Shown piece by piece: positions 47,367 to 56,336 of a stretch of DNA of 64,000 nt (its first letter is position 1; each line of letters opens with the position of its first letter). The position numbers and the translations under genes were made by a program. Origin of the DNA: Burkholderiales bacterium (GTDB lineage: Bacteria; Pseudomonadota; Gammaproteobacteria; Burkholderiales; Burkholderiaceae_C); contig JAFKGE010000016.1 of the NCBI GenBank assembly GCA_017307865.1, positions 62,001 through 126,000 on the forward strand, read 5' to 3'. The notes beneath the pieces are model-generated. The model was given only the letters and a program-made list of their open reading frames with translations, searched no databases and was not told where the DNA came from.

Positions 47367-48709
47367 GCGCTGCCGCGGCCCCCCGATTGCGCTCCATCCG
47401 GGCTTGCCTGGAAGGCGCGATCCCGTCCCAGGTGGCCACCTGCGCGCCGGACGGCACGCCCAACGTGGCCTACCTCTCGCAAGTGGTCTACGTGGACGAC
47501 GAGCACGTGGCCCTGTCGTTTCAGTTCTTCAACAAGACGCGCCAAAACATCCTGGCCAACCCCTGCGCCACGGCACTGGTCAACGACCCCGTCACCGCGC
47601 ACTACTTTCGCCTGCACCTGCGCTATCTGCGCACCGAGACCGCCGGGCCGCTGTTCGAGCGCATGCGCGCGCAGCTGGCCGGCATCGCCTCGCACGACGG
47701 CCTGGCCGACGTGTTCGCGCTCAAGGGTTCGGACATCTACGCCGTCGAGCACATCGAGGCGCTGCCCGGCGAGCCCCTGCCGCCCGCCCCGCCACGCGCC
47801 GACCTGCTGGGCGGCCTGCGCCTGTGCAGCCAGCGCCTGGCGCGCTGCAACGCGCTGGACGAGCTGTTGCAGACCCTGCTGGCATGCCTGCACGAGCAGC
47901 TGGGCATCGAGCACGCCCTGGTGCTGATGCTGGACGCGCCCGCCGGCGCGCTCTACACCGTGGCCAGCCAGGGCTACGCGCGCTCGGGCGTGGGCTCGGA
48001 GGTGCGCCTGGGCCAGGGCGTGATCGGCATGGCCGCGCGCGAGGCCACGCCGGTGCGCATCAGCCACATGACGCACGCCGCGCTGTACAGCCACACGCTG
48101 CGCGACAGCCTGGCCGGCGGCGACACGGCGACGGGCCCCGAGATCCCCTACCCCGGCCTGACCGAGCCGCACAGCCAGCTGGCGGTGCCGCTGATCAGCG
48201 GCGGGCGCACGCTGGGCGTGCTGTTTGTCGAAAGCCCGCTGGACCTGCAGTTTCGTTACCCCGAGGAGGACGCCCTGGTGGCCCTGGCCGGCCAGCTGGC
48301 GGCGGCCATCGAACGGCTGCAATGCCCCGACGACAGCGCCGAGCCGGCCCCCACGGGCGCCATGGCCGCCTACCCCCAGGGCGCGCCGGTGCGCGTGCGC
48401 CACTTCGCCGCCAACGACAGCGTGTTCGTCAACGACGCCTACCTGATCAAGGGTGTGGCCGGCGCCATCTTGTGCCGGCTGCTGCGCGAGCATGCCCGCA
48501 CCGGCCGCCAGGAATTCAGCAATCGAGAGTTGCGCCTGGACCGCAGCCTGGGCCTGCCCGAGGTGGCCGACAACCTGGAGGCGCGCCTGCTGCTGCTGCA
48601 GCGCCGCCTGCAGGAAAGCCGCACCGGCATCCGACTGGAAAAGGCCGGCCGCGGCCGCATCCGTCTGTGTCTGGAGGCGCCGGTTCAGCTGGAAGAAGGC
48701 TTGGTGTAG
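47363..48709 (+). CDS. split-barrel + GAF multidomain sensor-like protein
   Basis: A 448-residue protein with three parts. Residues 10-150 are a PNPOx-like FMN split barrel (CAPDGTPNVAYLSQVVYVDD, FNKTRQNI). Residues about 165-320 form a GAF domain (LLQTLLACLHEQLGIEHALVL..., GQGVIGMAAREATP, LAVPLISGGRTLGVLFVES). Residues 350-448 are a conserved tail with EFSNRELRLDRSLGLPE that looks like a winged-helix or signalling output domain. No kinase or cyclase is attached. A flavin or haem-like cofactor sensing role is inferred. It overlaps the upstream split-barrel gene as ATGA and converges on the hemerythrin gene. Confidence 0.82.
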   Translation: MSAAAAPRLRSIRACLEGAIPSQVATCAPDGTPNVAYLSQVVYVDDEHVALSFQFFNKTRQNILANPCATALVNDPVTAHYFRLHLRYLRTETAGPLFERMRAQLAGIASHDGLADVFALKGSDIYAVEHIEALPGEPLPPAPPRADLLGGLRLCSQRLARCNALDELLQTLLACLHEQLGIEHALVLMLDAPAGALYTVASQGYARSGVGSEVRLGQGVIGMAAREATPVRISHMTHAALYSHTLRDSLAGGDTATGPEIPYPGLTEPHSQLAVPLISGGRTLGVLFVESPLDLQFRYPEEDALVALAGQLAAAIERLQCPDDSAEPAPTGAMAAYPQGAPVRVRHFAANDSVFVNDAYLIKGVAGAILCRLLREHARTGRQEFSNRELRLDRSLGLPEVADNLEARLLLLQRRLQESRTGIRLEKAGRGRIRLCLEAPVQLEEGLV

Positions 48710-48715
48710 GGCCCG

Positions 48716-49438
48716 TCAGGCATGGCCCAGGGTCAAGTCCTGCGTCAGGCGGCGCCATTGATCGGCCGACAGGTGCGGGCGCACCAGCGTGAGTACCGCG
48801 TCGAACACCGGCGCCGGCGCCTGTGCGCGCAGGCCGGACAGCACCAGGGCACGCTCGGCGGGCGCCAGGTGGGGCAGCATCCAGCGCATGCACAGCATGG
48901 CTTCCGCGGGTTCGAGGCTGGCGTGGATCGCACCCTCGATGGCGGCGATCTCCTCGTCGCGATGGTGCGCCCACAGCACGGCGTTGTGCGCGGTTTCCTC
49001 CTGGTGCATGTGCTCGAAGTTGTGCGCCACGAACAGCGCCAGCTGCTGGTAGAGCACCCGCGCCACGCGCCCGCGCGCCGGCCGCGGGCAACTCGCCAGC
49101 GCCTGCACGACGGCGCCCAGCGCGTCGATGGCCTGCCCGTGACCCACGTGCTCGGCGGCAATGGCCTGGCTGCTGCCCGCCACATGGCGTTCCAGCGCCG
49201 GGTGGATGAACTGGTTCTCGTGCGTCAGGTGCGAGCGGCAGAACGCCAGCAGCTCCCCGACGCGCCCGGCCGCCTGCGCCAGCGCGGCCTCGTCGTCCAC
49301 GTCGAGCTGGCCGACCACGAGCAGCGTGTCGACCATGTAGGCGCGCAAGGCCTTGTGGATGAGAACGTAAATGTCGTAGCGCGGCGCGGTGGCCTCGGCC
49401 TGGGCCAGCGCCGTGATTTCCTCTGAACTGAAGTGCAT
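48716..49438 (-). CDS. hemerythrin-like domain protein
   Basis: A 240-residue helical protein. His residues spaced as in hemerythrin/HHE proteins are seen at IHKALRAYM, RSHLTHENQFIHPAL, EHVGHG and HNFEHMHQEETAHNA, enough for a di-iron site. The start is the ATG at 49436-49438 (MHFSSEEITAL); an upstream Met would add 21 poorly conserved residues. Bacterial members bind O2, NO or protect iron centres. Its location tail to tail with the flavin/GAF pair suggests an O2- or NO-related set, which is inference. Confidence 0.8.
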   Translation of the reverse strand: MHFSSEEITALAQAEATAPRYDIYVLIHKALRAYMVDTLLVVGQLDVDDEAALAQAAGRVGELLAFCRSHLTHENQFIHPALERHVAGSSQAIAAEHVGHGQAIDALGAVVQALASCPRPARGRVARVLYQQLALFVAHNFEHMHQEETAHNAVLWAHHRDEEIAAIEGAIHASLEPAEAMLCMRWMLPHLAPAERALVLSGLRAQAPAPVFDAVLTLVRPHLSADQWRRLTQDLTLGHA

Positions 49439-49567
49439 GAAGGGTTCCTTGGTGGTTCGGGACAAGGCATTTGCCCCGACCCGAGACTGTAGGAACGGCA
49501 CGCCCGGCGCGCTGCTAAAAATCGCTTAGGGCAACCCTCAAAATTTCTTAAGGCGAGCGCATGGGGC

Positions 49568-51148
49568 TCACGCCGCCCGGCGCATCAGGTGCGCCGCCTT
49601 CTCGGCCAGCATCACCACCGGCGCGTTGGTGTTGCCCCCCGGCACGCTGGGCATGACGGAGGCGTCCACCACGCGCAGGCCGGGCACGCCGCGCACGCGC
49701 AGCCGGTCGTCCACCACGTCCAGGGGGCCACGGCCCATGCGGCAGCTGCCCACGGGGTGGTAGATGGTGTCGGCGTGCTGGCGGATGAAGGCCTCGATCT
49801 CGGCGTCGCTGCGCACGTCGGCCGATTGTTCACGTCCGCCGTGGCGCGCCAGCGACGCCTGGCGCAGGATTTCGCGCATCTGCTTGAAACCCTTGACCAT
49901 GCGCCGCACGTCGTCGCCCTCCTGCAGGAAGGCCGGATCGATCAGCGGCGCGGCCAGCGGGTCCTTGCCGGCCAGCCGGATGCTGCCGCGGCTCTTGGGC
50001 CGCAGCACGCACACGTGGCACGAAAAGCCGTGGCCGAACACCGTGGCGCGGCCGTGGTCGACCAGCTTGCCGACGATGAAGTGCAGCTGCAAATCAGGCA
50101 CGGGCTCGGCCGCATCGCTCTTGATGAAGCCGCCCGCCTCGGCGAAGTTGGTGGTCAGCGGCCCGCGCCGCTCGCGCCGCCAGCGCCGGATGTCGCCCAC
50201 GGTGCGCCAGGCGCCGGCCAGCGACAGGCCGAACAGATCGTGCGCGCCCGGCACGTCCCACACCTGCACCACGTCGGGGTGGTCGTGCAGGTGCGCGCCC
50301 ACGCCGGGCAAGTCCAGCGCCACGGCGATGCGGTGCTGGCGCAGGTGCTCGGCCGGGCCGATGCCCGAGAGCATCAAGAGCTGCGGCGACTGGATGGCGC
50401 CGGCGCTGAGGATCACCTCGCGCTCGGCGCGCAGCGTCTTTTCCTGCCCGTCCTGCACATAGGCCACGCCCACGGCGCGGCCCTGCTCCAGCAGCACGCG
50501 CGTGACGCGCACGCCGGTCAGCACGTGCAGGTTGGGCCGCCCCCGGTTGGGCGTGAGATAGCCCTTGGCCACCGAGCAGCGCTCGCCCGCCTTATGCGTC
50601 ACCTGGTACAGGCCCACGCCCTCCTGCGTGGCGCCGTTGAAGTCCAGGTTGTGCACCTGCCCGGCCTGCACGCCGGCCTCGACGAAGGCCTGCGCGAAGG
50701 GGTTGGGGTCGCACAGGTCCATCACGTTGAGCGGCCCGCCCGTGCCGTGCCAGGGGTCGGCACCGCGCTCGTTGTTCTCGGCGCGCTTGAAGAAGGGCAG
50801 CACCTCGTCCCAGCACCAGCCGATGTTGCCCTCGGCCGCCCAGCCGTCGTAGTCGCGCGGCACGCCGCGCATGTAGATCATGGCGTTGACCGAGCTGGAG
50901 CCGCCCAGCACCTTGCCGCGCGGCTGATAGCCCCGGCGGCCGTTCAGCCCCGACTGCGGCACGGTCTGGAAGGCCCAGTTGGCGCGACCCAGCTTGGCCA
51001 GCAGCGCCAGGCCAGCCGGGCAGTGGATCAGCACGCTCTGGTCGGGTGGGCCGGCCTCCAGCAGCGTGACCTGCACGTCCGGGTCTTCCGACAGGCGCGC
51101 GGCCAGCACGCAGCCGGCCGAGCCGGCGCCGACGATCACGTAGTCCAT
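49568..51148 (-). CDS. GMC-family FAD oxidoreductase (choline/alcohol dehydrogenase-like)
   Basis: A 526-residue GMC flavoprotein that oxidises an alcohol. The start at 51146-51148 gives MDYVIVGAGSAGCVLAARL with the FAD GxGxxG. GYQPRGKVLGGSSSVNAMIYMRG is the first PROSITE-like GMC motif, and GAIQSPQLLMLSGIG the second. Catalytic His464 (YHPVGSCRMG) and Asn508 (GGNTNAP) are in place. Alkanol and choline dehydrogenases share this pattern, so the substrate is open. Divergent from a 3-hydroxybutyryl-CoA dehydrogenase gene by 91 bases. Confidence 0.92.
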   Translation of the reverse strand: MDYVIVGAGSAGCVLAARLSEDPDVQVTLLEAGPPDQSVLIHCPAGLALLAKLGRANWAFQTVPQSGLNGRRGYQPRGKVLGGSSSVNAMIYMRGVPRDYDGWAAEGNIGWCWDEVLPFFKRAENNERGADPWHGTGGPLNVMDLCDPNPFAQAFVEAGVQAGQVHNLDFNGATQEGVGLYQVTHKAGERCSVAKGYLTPNRGRPNLHVLTGVRVTRVLLEQGRAVGVAYVQDGQEKTLRAEREVILSAGAIQSPQLLMLSGIGPAEHLRQHRIAVALDLPGVGAHLHDHPDVVQVWDVPGAHDLFGLSLAGAWRTVGDIRRWRRERRGPLTTNFAEAGGFIKSDAAEPVPDLQLHFIVGKLVDHGRATVFGHGFSCHVCVLRPKSRGSIRLAGKDPLAAPLIDPAFLQEGDDVRRMVKGFKQMREILRQASLARHGGREQSADVRSDAEIEAFIRQHADTIYHPVGSCRMGRGPLDVVDDRLRVRGVPGLRVVDASVMPSVPGGNTNAPVVMLAEKAAHLMRRAA

Positions 51149-51239
51149 GGGGCTGGGTCTCCTTGCCGTGGCCGGCATTGTGCATGGCCGGCCCGCTAAC
51201 ATGGGTGGTTTTGCGACTCAGCTTCTACTGGAGAACCCT

Positions 51240-52088
51240 ATGAACATCAGCACCGTCGGCATCGTGGGCGCAGGCACCATGGGCAATGGCATCGCGCAGG
51301 CCTGCGCCGTCTCGGGCATCCGGGTCGTCATGGTCGACATCGCCCAGGCAGCGGTCGACAAGGGCCTGGTCACCGTGGGCAAGAGCCTCGATCGCCTGCT
51401 GCAAAAGGACAAGATCAGCGAGCAGGAGAAGGCCGCCGCGCTGGGCCGCATCCAGGGCTCGACGAACTACGACGAGCTGAAGGCGGCGCAGCTGGTGATC
51501 GAGGCCGCCACCGAGAACCACGCGCTCAAGAACAAGATCCTGGCCCAGCTGGACGGCCTGCTGGCGCCCGAGGTCATCATCGCCACCAACACCTCGTCGA
51601 TCTCGATCACGCAGCTGGCGGCCGTCACCCAGCGCCCCGACCGCTTCGTCGGCATGCACTTCTTCAACCCCGTGCCCATGATGGCGCTGGTGGAGATCAT
51701 CCGCGGCCTGCAGACCAGCGACGCCACGCACGACGCCGTCAAGGACCTGGCCGTGCGCCTGGGCAAGTCGCCCATCACGGTGAAGAATTCGCCCGGCTTC
51801 GTGGTCAACCGCATCCTGGTGCCGATGATCAACGAAGCCTTCTTCGTGCTGGCCGAAGGCGTGGCCACGCCCGAGGACATCGATGCCGGCATGCGCCTGG
51901 GCTGCAACCACCCCATCGGCCCGCTGGCGTTGGCCGACATGATCGGCCTGGACGTGTGCCTGGCCGTGATGGAGGTGTACCTGGAGCAGTTCGGCGACAG
52001 CAAGTACCGCCCCTGCCCCCTGCTGCGCGAATACGTGGCCGCCGGCCACCTCGGCCGCAAGACCGGGCGCGGGGTGTACCACTATTGA
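51240..52088 (+). CDS. 3-hydroxybutyryl-CoA dehydrogenase
   Basis: A 282-residue NAD(P)-dependent short-chain 3-hydroxyacyl-CoA dehydrogenase. VGIVGAGTMGNGIAQ is the dinucleotide site, His140 in GMHFFNPVPMM with the downstream Glu (LVEIIRG) and Asn of the catalytic set are present, and it ends GRKTGRGVYHY as in HbdA/PaaH proteins. It acts in butyrate, PHB or ring-cleavage beta-oxidation. Start ATG at 51240 follows CTGGAGAACCCT. Single-gene context. Confidence 0.95.
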   Translation: MNISTVGIVGAGTMGNGIAQACAVSGIRVVMVDIAQAAVDKGLVTVGKSLDRLLQKDKISEQEKAAALGRIQGSTNYDELKAAQLVIEAATENHALKNKILAQLDGLLAPEVIIATNTSSISITQLAAVTQRPDRFVGMHFFNPVPMMALVEIIRGLQTSDATHDAVKDLAVRLGKSPITVKNSPGFVVNRILVPMINEAFFVLAEGVATPEDIDAGMRLGCNHPIGPLALADMIGLDVCLAVMEVYLEQFGDSKYRPCPLLREYVAAGHLGRKTGRGVYHY

Positions 52089-52157
52089 GAGCAGCCGGCG
52101 CTCCTCCGTCCTGCCATTCATGCACTTGGCTGCAGGACACCCGCGCCTTGTGAACCT

Positions 52158-52192
52158 GCGCCATGCCGGCAAAAGCCGGAATCCACGGGCGC
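52158..52192. repeat. short dispersed palindrome (GCCGGCAAAAGCCGG type)
   Basis: ATGCCGGCAAAAGCCGGAATCCACGG is interrupted here only for display: arms GCCGGC and GCCGG flank AAAA, then AATCCACGG. This is a variant of an extragenic palindrome common in many proteobacteria. It lies between the hydroxybutyryl-CoA dehydrogenase and the DoxX gene. Confidence 0.55.
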
Positions 52193-52208
52193 GCATGGCC
52201 ATGCCAGC

Positions 52209-52616
52209 TCAGGGGTTCAGCAACGCGTAGCGGCCCGGCCCGGTCACGGCCAGCAGCAGGCCGCCCATCATGCTGATGTTCTTGTAGAAATTGAGCAGAT
52301 TCGCGTGGCGCTCGGCTCCTTGCTGCGTCCAGTAACGGTGGCCGATCAGCGCCGTCGCCAGCGTGAACAGGCACAGCAGCAGGGCCAGCGGGCGCGTGAA
52401 AACGCCCAGCACCAAGGCAATGCCGACGCCAAACTCCATCACGATGGCCACCACCGTGGACAAAGCCGGGGCCGGCGCGCCGACCGAGGCCATGTATTGG
52501 GCCGTGCCGGCGAAGTTGGTCAGCTTCTCCCAGCCGGTGATCAGAAACAGCGACATCAGGAGAATGCGCGCCAGCAGAATCACAAGGTCTGCATTCGCGG
52601 CAAGAACGCTGGTCAT
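52209..52616 (-). CDS. DoxX family membrane protein
   Basis: A 135-residue inner-membrane protein with four hydrophobic segments, starting at the ATG at 52614-52616. LLARILLMSLFLITGWEKLTNF and MEFGVGIALVLGVFTRPLAL are DoxX/DoxD hallmarks, and the C-terminal HANLLNFYKNISMMGGLLLA is typical. Family members are linked to thiosulfate oxidation or redox stress, but the activity of this one is unknown. Confidence 0.88.
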   Translation of the reverse strand: MTSVLAANADLVILLARILLMSLFLITGWEKLTNFAGTAQYMASVGAPAPALSTVVAIVMEFGVGIALVLGVFTRPLALLLCLFTLATALIGHRYWTQQGAERHANLLNFYKNISMMGGLLLAVTGPGRYALLNP

Positions 52617-52786
52617 CAAAGCCTCGCTTTCAGCAGCCTGTCGCCCTGGGGTGCTGCGTCGGAGCTTCACTCTACGCCGACCGGGGATTGCGCGCTCTGG
52701 TCCACGCGACGCGGCGCCAAGCGCGGCATTCGACGCGAGAATCGACATCGAGTCGAAAATCGCGGAACACCCCTTCCCTTTCCATC

Positions 52787-53176
52787 GTGACCCCAACACC
52801 CGACCGCCCCGCCATCGTCCTGTTCGCCCACGGCTCGCGCGACCCGCAGTGGGCAGAGCCCATGCAGGCGCTGCAGGCGGCGGTGCAGCGCCACGCCGGC
52901 CCCTCGGGCACGGTGCGCATCGCCTATCTGGAACGCATGGCGCCCACCCTGGCCGAGGTGCTGCACGAGCTGGCCGGCAGCGGGCACGGGCGCATCGACC
53001 TGGTGCCCGTCTTCTGGGCCGCGGGCGGGCACGTGTTGCAGGATTTGCCGGCGCTGATCGACAGCGCGCGCCGCCAGTACCCGGGCCTCGCGGTGCAGGT
53101 GCGGCCCACGCTGTCGGGCTGGCCGGGCGTCATGGACTGGCTGGCCGAGCAAATCGTGCGCGCGCCCCGCGCCTGA
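52787..53176 (+). CDS. CbiX/SirB-type sirohydrochlorin chelatase (short form)
   Basis: A 129-residue single-domain class II chelatase. FAHGSRDPQW holds the first metal-binding His and VFWAAGGHVLQDLP the second. The length matches CbiX-short enzymes, which dimerise to insert Co or Fe into sirohydrochlorin. The likely start is the GTG at 52787 (VTPTPDRPAIVLFAHGS); no strong ribosome site is visible. A supply of cobalamin would matter for the B12-dependent icmF in this window, but no other cobalamin genes are nearby. Confidence 0.85.
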   Translation: MTPTPDRPAIVLFAHGSRDPQWAEPMQALQAAVQRHAGPSGTVRIAYLERMAPTLAEVLHELAGSGHGRIDLVPVFWAAGGHVLQDLPALIDSARRQYPGLAVQVRPTLSGWPGVMDWLAEQIVRAPRA

Positions 53177-53197
53177 GCTTCGAGGCGCCGCTGGCGC

Positions 53198-54103
53198 CTA
53201 CAGCCGCACCTCGCCGCGGATCACCGCCATGCAGTCGCCGCCCACCCACACGGCGCCGGCCGCATCGCGCTCGACGTGCACGCGCCCGGCGCGGCCCAGC
53301 ACCGTGCCTTGCGCGGCGAGGTAGCGCGCGGGCAGCTCGCCGGCTTCGATCAGCCACTGCGCCAGGCTGGCGTTGAGGCTGCCGGTGACCGGGTCTTCGG
53401 GCACGCCGATGGGGGCGGCAAAGGCGCGCACTTCGATCAGCGGCGCCTCGGCGGCGGCACCGAAGGCGCGCGCCTCGCGGCTCGAACGCGCTATCAATGA
53501 AGTAGCCGCTGGCGCTTGATGCATGCCGGCTACACCCACTTTTTGCCCCAAAGTGGCGAGTCGGGCGTGGTCGGGCTCCAGCGCCAGCACGGTGTCGGCG
53601 CTGTCCAGCCACAGCGTGAGCCAGCGCGGGCCGTTGTCCAGCCATTGGGCGCGCCGCAGCTGGGCGGGATGCAGACCCAGGGCGGGCAGCACGGCGGCCA
53701 GCAGGTCGGGTGCCACGTCTTCGCGGCGGCTGGGCGGCGCGGCAAAGGCCAGGCGCTCGCCGCTGCGCCGCAGCTCGACCAAGCCCTGCGCGCACTGCTG
53801 CACGATGCGCTCCTGCGCCTTGGGCTGCCCTCCCGCCGCCAGCCATGCAAAGCACGAACCCAGCGTGGGGTGGCCGGCAAAGGGCAGCTCGCCACCGGGG
53901 GTGAAGATGCGCAAGCGGTAGTCGGCCGCCGCCTCGGTGGGCGGCAGCACGAAGGTGGTCTCGGACAGGTTGGTCCAGCGCGCAAAGCGCTGCATGGCCG
54001 CGGCGTCCAGGCCGCTGCCGTCCAGCACCACGGCCACCGGGTTGCCCCAGCCGCCCTGGGCCGTGAAAACGTCGATCTGGGCGAAGGGGCGGGCCTGGGT
54101 CAT
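53198..54103 (-). CDS. PhzF-family epimerase/isomerase
   Basis: A 301-residue protein of the PhzF/diaminopimelate-epimerase fold. IDVFTAQGGWGNPVAVVLDG with the conserved N-terminal acid replaced by the usual FT(A/D) region, LSETTFVLPP, FTPGGELPFAGHPTLGS and EDPVTGSLNASLAQW are diagnostic. The reaction is unknown for most members. Residues 186-205 are encoded by the dispersed 50-bp element (VAGMHQAPAATSLIA). It lies upstream of the aminotransferase? No: it is downstream-oriented away, sharing the strand, with another copy of the element between them. Confidence 0.88.
   Translation of the reverse strand: MTQARPFAQIDVFTAQGGWGNPVAVVLDGSGLDAAAMQRFARWTNLSETTFVLPPTEAAADYRLRIFTPGGELPFAGHPTLGSCFAWLAAGGQPKAQERIVQQCAQGLVELRRSGERLAFAAPPSRREDVAPDLLAAVLPALGLHPAQLRRAQWLDNGPRWLTLWLDSADTVLALEPDHARLATLGQKVGVAGMHQAPAATSLIARSSREARAFGAAAEAPLIEVRAFAAPIGVPEDPVTGSLNASLAQWLIEAGELPARYLAAQGTVLGRAGRVHVERDAAGAVWVGGDCMAVIRGEVRL
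53490..53548 (+). repeat. family-1 dispersed 50-bp element, copy 8 (inside PhzF gene)
   Basis: AGTAGCCGCTGGCGCTTGAT then GCATGCCGGCTACACCC. The minus-strand host reads it antisense as VAGMHQAPAATS. The first few bases deviate from consensus (GCTATCAATGA precedes). Confidence 0.7.
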
Positions 54104-54112
54104 GATGAAAAA

Positions 54113-54169
54113 ACTATTGTTTTGATAGCTGTTGGCGCTTGATGGACGGGCGTCAGAACCCCATTTGAC
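54113..54169 (+). repeat. family-1 dispersed 50-bp element, copy 9 (intergenic)
   Basis: TTTGATAGCTGTTGGCGCTT at 54121-54140, then GATGGACGGGCGTCAGAACC. Lies between the PhzF start and the aminotransferase stop, 600 bases from copy 8. Confidence 0.85.
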
Positions 54170-55390
54170 TCATGAAACCGCCTGCCGCACCACGCCGGCC
54201 AGCATCGCCATGCCGCGCTCGATCTGCTCGGGCGTGGCGGTGACGAAGGACAGGCGCAGCGTGCGCGCATCGGGCTGCTCGGCGTAAAACGGCGCGCCGG
54301 GCACGAAGGCCATGCCGGCATCGACGGCGGCGGGCAGCAGCGCCTGCGCGTTCAGGCCCGCGGGCAGCGTGACCCACACGAACATGCCGCCCACCGGCTG
54401 CGTCCACTGCACGCCGAGCCCCGCCATGTGGCGCGCCAGCGCGGCCAGCATGGCGTCGCGCTGGGCGTGATAGCGCGCGCGGATGGTGGGCACGTGGCGG
54501 TCGAGAAAGCCGTCCTTGATGACCTCGGCCACCACGCGCTGGTTGAAGCCGGGCGTGTGCAGGTCGGCCGCCTGCTTGGCCTGCAGCAGCTTGGGGTAGA
54601 GCGCGGGCGGCGCCACGACGTAGCCCAGGCGCAGGCCGGGCGCGAGGATCTTGCTGAACGAGCCCAGGTAGATCACGCCTTCGGGCCAGCGCGCCAGCAG
54701 CGGCGCGGGCGGCGGGGCGTCGAACCACAGCTCGCCGTAGGGGTTGTCCTCGACGATGGGCAGGCCCTGCTCGCGGCACAGCGCCACGATGGCCTCGCGC
54801 CGCGCCGCGTCCTGCGTGCGGCCGGTGGGGTTCTGGAAGTTGGGCAGCAGGTAGACGAAGCGCGGGCGCTCGCCTTTTTGTAGTACGTCACGCAAGCCCT
54901 GCACCGACACGCCGCCCTCGTCGCTGGGCACGCTGGCAAAGCGCGGCTGCATGGGCGTGAAGGCCTGCAGCGCGCCCAGGTAGGTGGGCGTCTCCACCAG
55001 CACGCGGCTGCCGGCGTCGATCAGCACCTTGGCCACCAGGTCCAGCCCCTGTTGGCTGCCGGTGGTGATCAGCACCTGCTCGGGCGACACGCGCGCGCCC
55101 TGCTTGCCCAGCTCGGCGGCCACCCACTGGCGCAGCTCGGGCAGGCCTTCGCTGGACGCGTATTGCAGCGAGGGCTTGGCCACCGGGCTGCCTTCGGCCA
55201 GCACCGCCGCGCAGGCCTCGCGCATGGCGGCGACGGGAAAGGTCTCGGGCGAAGGCAGGCCGCCGGCAAAGTTGAGGATGCCGGGGCGCTCGGTCACCTT
55301 GAGGATTTCGCGGATGGCCGAGGGGTTCATGGCCTGCGCACGCTCGGCCAGATGCCAGAGCCCGGGCTGCGGCCGGTCGTTGGGGTTCAT
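54170..55390 (-). CDS. PLP-dependent aminotransferase (LysN / 2-aminoadipate aminotransferase-like)
   Basis: A 406-residue fold-type I aminotransferase, started at the ATG 55388-55390. ILNFAGGLPSPETFPV, the ITTGSQQGLDLV pocket, YLLPNFQNPTGRTQ, VEDNPYGELWF with the PLP-ring Asp/Tyr and YLGSFSKILAPGLRLGYV with the Schiff-base Lys are evident. It resembles the Thermus LysN / kynurenine aminotransferase II subgroup with broad 2-oxo acid range. Its start overlaps the stop of the EamA gene upstream by 4 bases. Confidence 0.93.
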   Translation of the reverse strand: MNPNDRPQPGLWHLAERAQAMNPSAIREILKVTERPGILNFAGGLPSPETFPVAAMREACAAVLAEGSPVAKPSLQYASSEGLPELRQWVAAELGKQGARVSPEQVLITTGSQQGLDLVAKVLIDAGSRVLVETPTYLGALQAFTPMQPRFASVPSDEGGVSVQGLRDVLQKGERPRFVYLLPNFQNPTGRTQDAARREAIVALCREQGLPIVEDNPYGELWFDAPPPAPLLARWPEGVIYLGSFSKILAPGLRLGYVVAPPALYPKLLQAKQAADLHTPGFNQRVVAEVIKDGFLDRHVPTIRARYHAQRDAMLAALARHMAGLGVQWTQPVGGMFVWVTLPAGLNAQALLPAAVDAGMAFVPGAPFYAEQPDARTLRLSFVTATPEQIERGMAMLAGVVRQAVS

Positions 55391-56331
55391 GATGGATCTC
55401 CTTGAACAATGGAAGAAGCCGGTGCGGCGGGCCGCGAAATGCGCCGGCCCAGCACCACGGTGGCCACCACCGCCAGCGCAAAGCCGATCGAGCCCCAGTC
55501 CAGCCGCTCGCCCAGCAGCGGCAGGGCAAACAGCATGGACAAAAACGGTTGCAGCAGCTGCACCTGGCTCACGCGCAGCGCGCCGCCCCAGTCCAGCCCG
55601 CGAAACCAGGCAAAAAAGCCGGCCCACATCGACACGCAGCCGACGTAGGCAAAGCCCAGCCAGGCGCTGGCGCGCACCGGGTGCGCGGCCGTGTCGGGCC
55701 ACAGCCAAAGCGTGGCCGGCAGGCTGAACGGCAAGGTCATCAGGCACATCCAGCAGATCACGCGCTCGGCGCCCAGCTCGGGCGTGACCTGGGCGCCATA
55801 GACATAGCCGACCGAGGCGGCGACCACGGCGCCCAGCAGCAGCCAGTCGGCCCGCGCCAGGCCGAAGCCGCCGGCCTGGTCAGCGCGCAGCCAGGCAAAC
55901 ACCACCACCAGCGCGCTGCCGGCCACGGCGCAGGCCCAAAAGCCCAGCCGCGCGCGCTGCCCCAAAATCAGCGCCGCCGCAACCGCCGTCACCAGCGGCA
56001 GCAGCGCGGTGACCACGGCGGCGTGCGTGGCGGTCACGCTGCGCAGCGCCAGCGCCAGCAGCAGCGGGTAGCCGATGACGTTGCCGGCCACCGCCCCCAG
56101 CAGCGGCCCCCAGTGGCGCCGCCGCGGCCAGGGCGAGCGCGTGGCGAGCAAAAACGCCAGCGACAGCAGGCCCGCCGTGGCGGCCCGCCCCACGGTGATG
56201 AACAGCGGCGCCAGCTGCGGGTCTTGGGCGCTGCCGGTGGCCAGGCGCGTGGCCGGCAGCGTGATGGCGAACAGGGTGACGCCCAGCACGCCCAGCCAGA
56301 AGCCCAGCAGCTGGCGCCGCTCGGGGGTCAT
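55387..56331 (-). CDS. EamA/DMT-family transporter
   Basis: A 314-residue inner-membrane protein with about ten hydrophobic segments and two EamA repeats, started at the ATG 56329-56331 (MTPERRQLLGFWLG). LFITVGRAATAGLLSLAFL and LQPFLSMLFALPLLGERLDW are typical. It probably exports an amino acid or metabolite. It lies between a LysE-type exporter (5 bases upstream) and an aminotransferase (4-base overlap), so the trio likely forms an amino acid export/turnover operon. Confidence 0.9.
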   Translation of the reverse strand: MTPERRQLLGFWLGVLGVTLFAITLPATRLATGSAQDPQLAPLFITVGRAATAGLLSLAFLLATRSPWPRRRHWGPLLGAVAGNVIGYPLLLALALRSVTATHAAVVTALLPLVTAVAAALILGQRARLGFWACAVAGSALVVVFAWLRADQAGGFGLARADWLLLGAVVAASVGYVYGAQVTPELGAERVICWMCLMTLPFSLPATLWLWPDTAAHPVRASAWLGFAYVGCVSMWAGFFAWFRGLDWGGALRVSQVQLLQPFLSMLFALPLLGERLDWGSIGFALAVVATVVLGRRISRPAAPASSIVQGDPS

Positions 56332-56336
56332 GGCGC

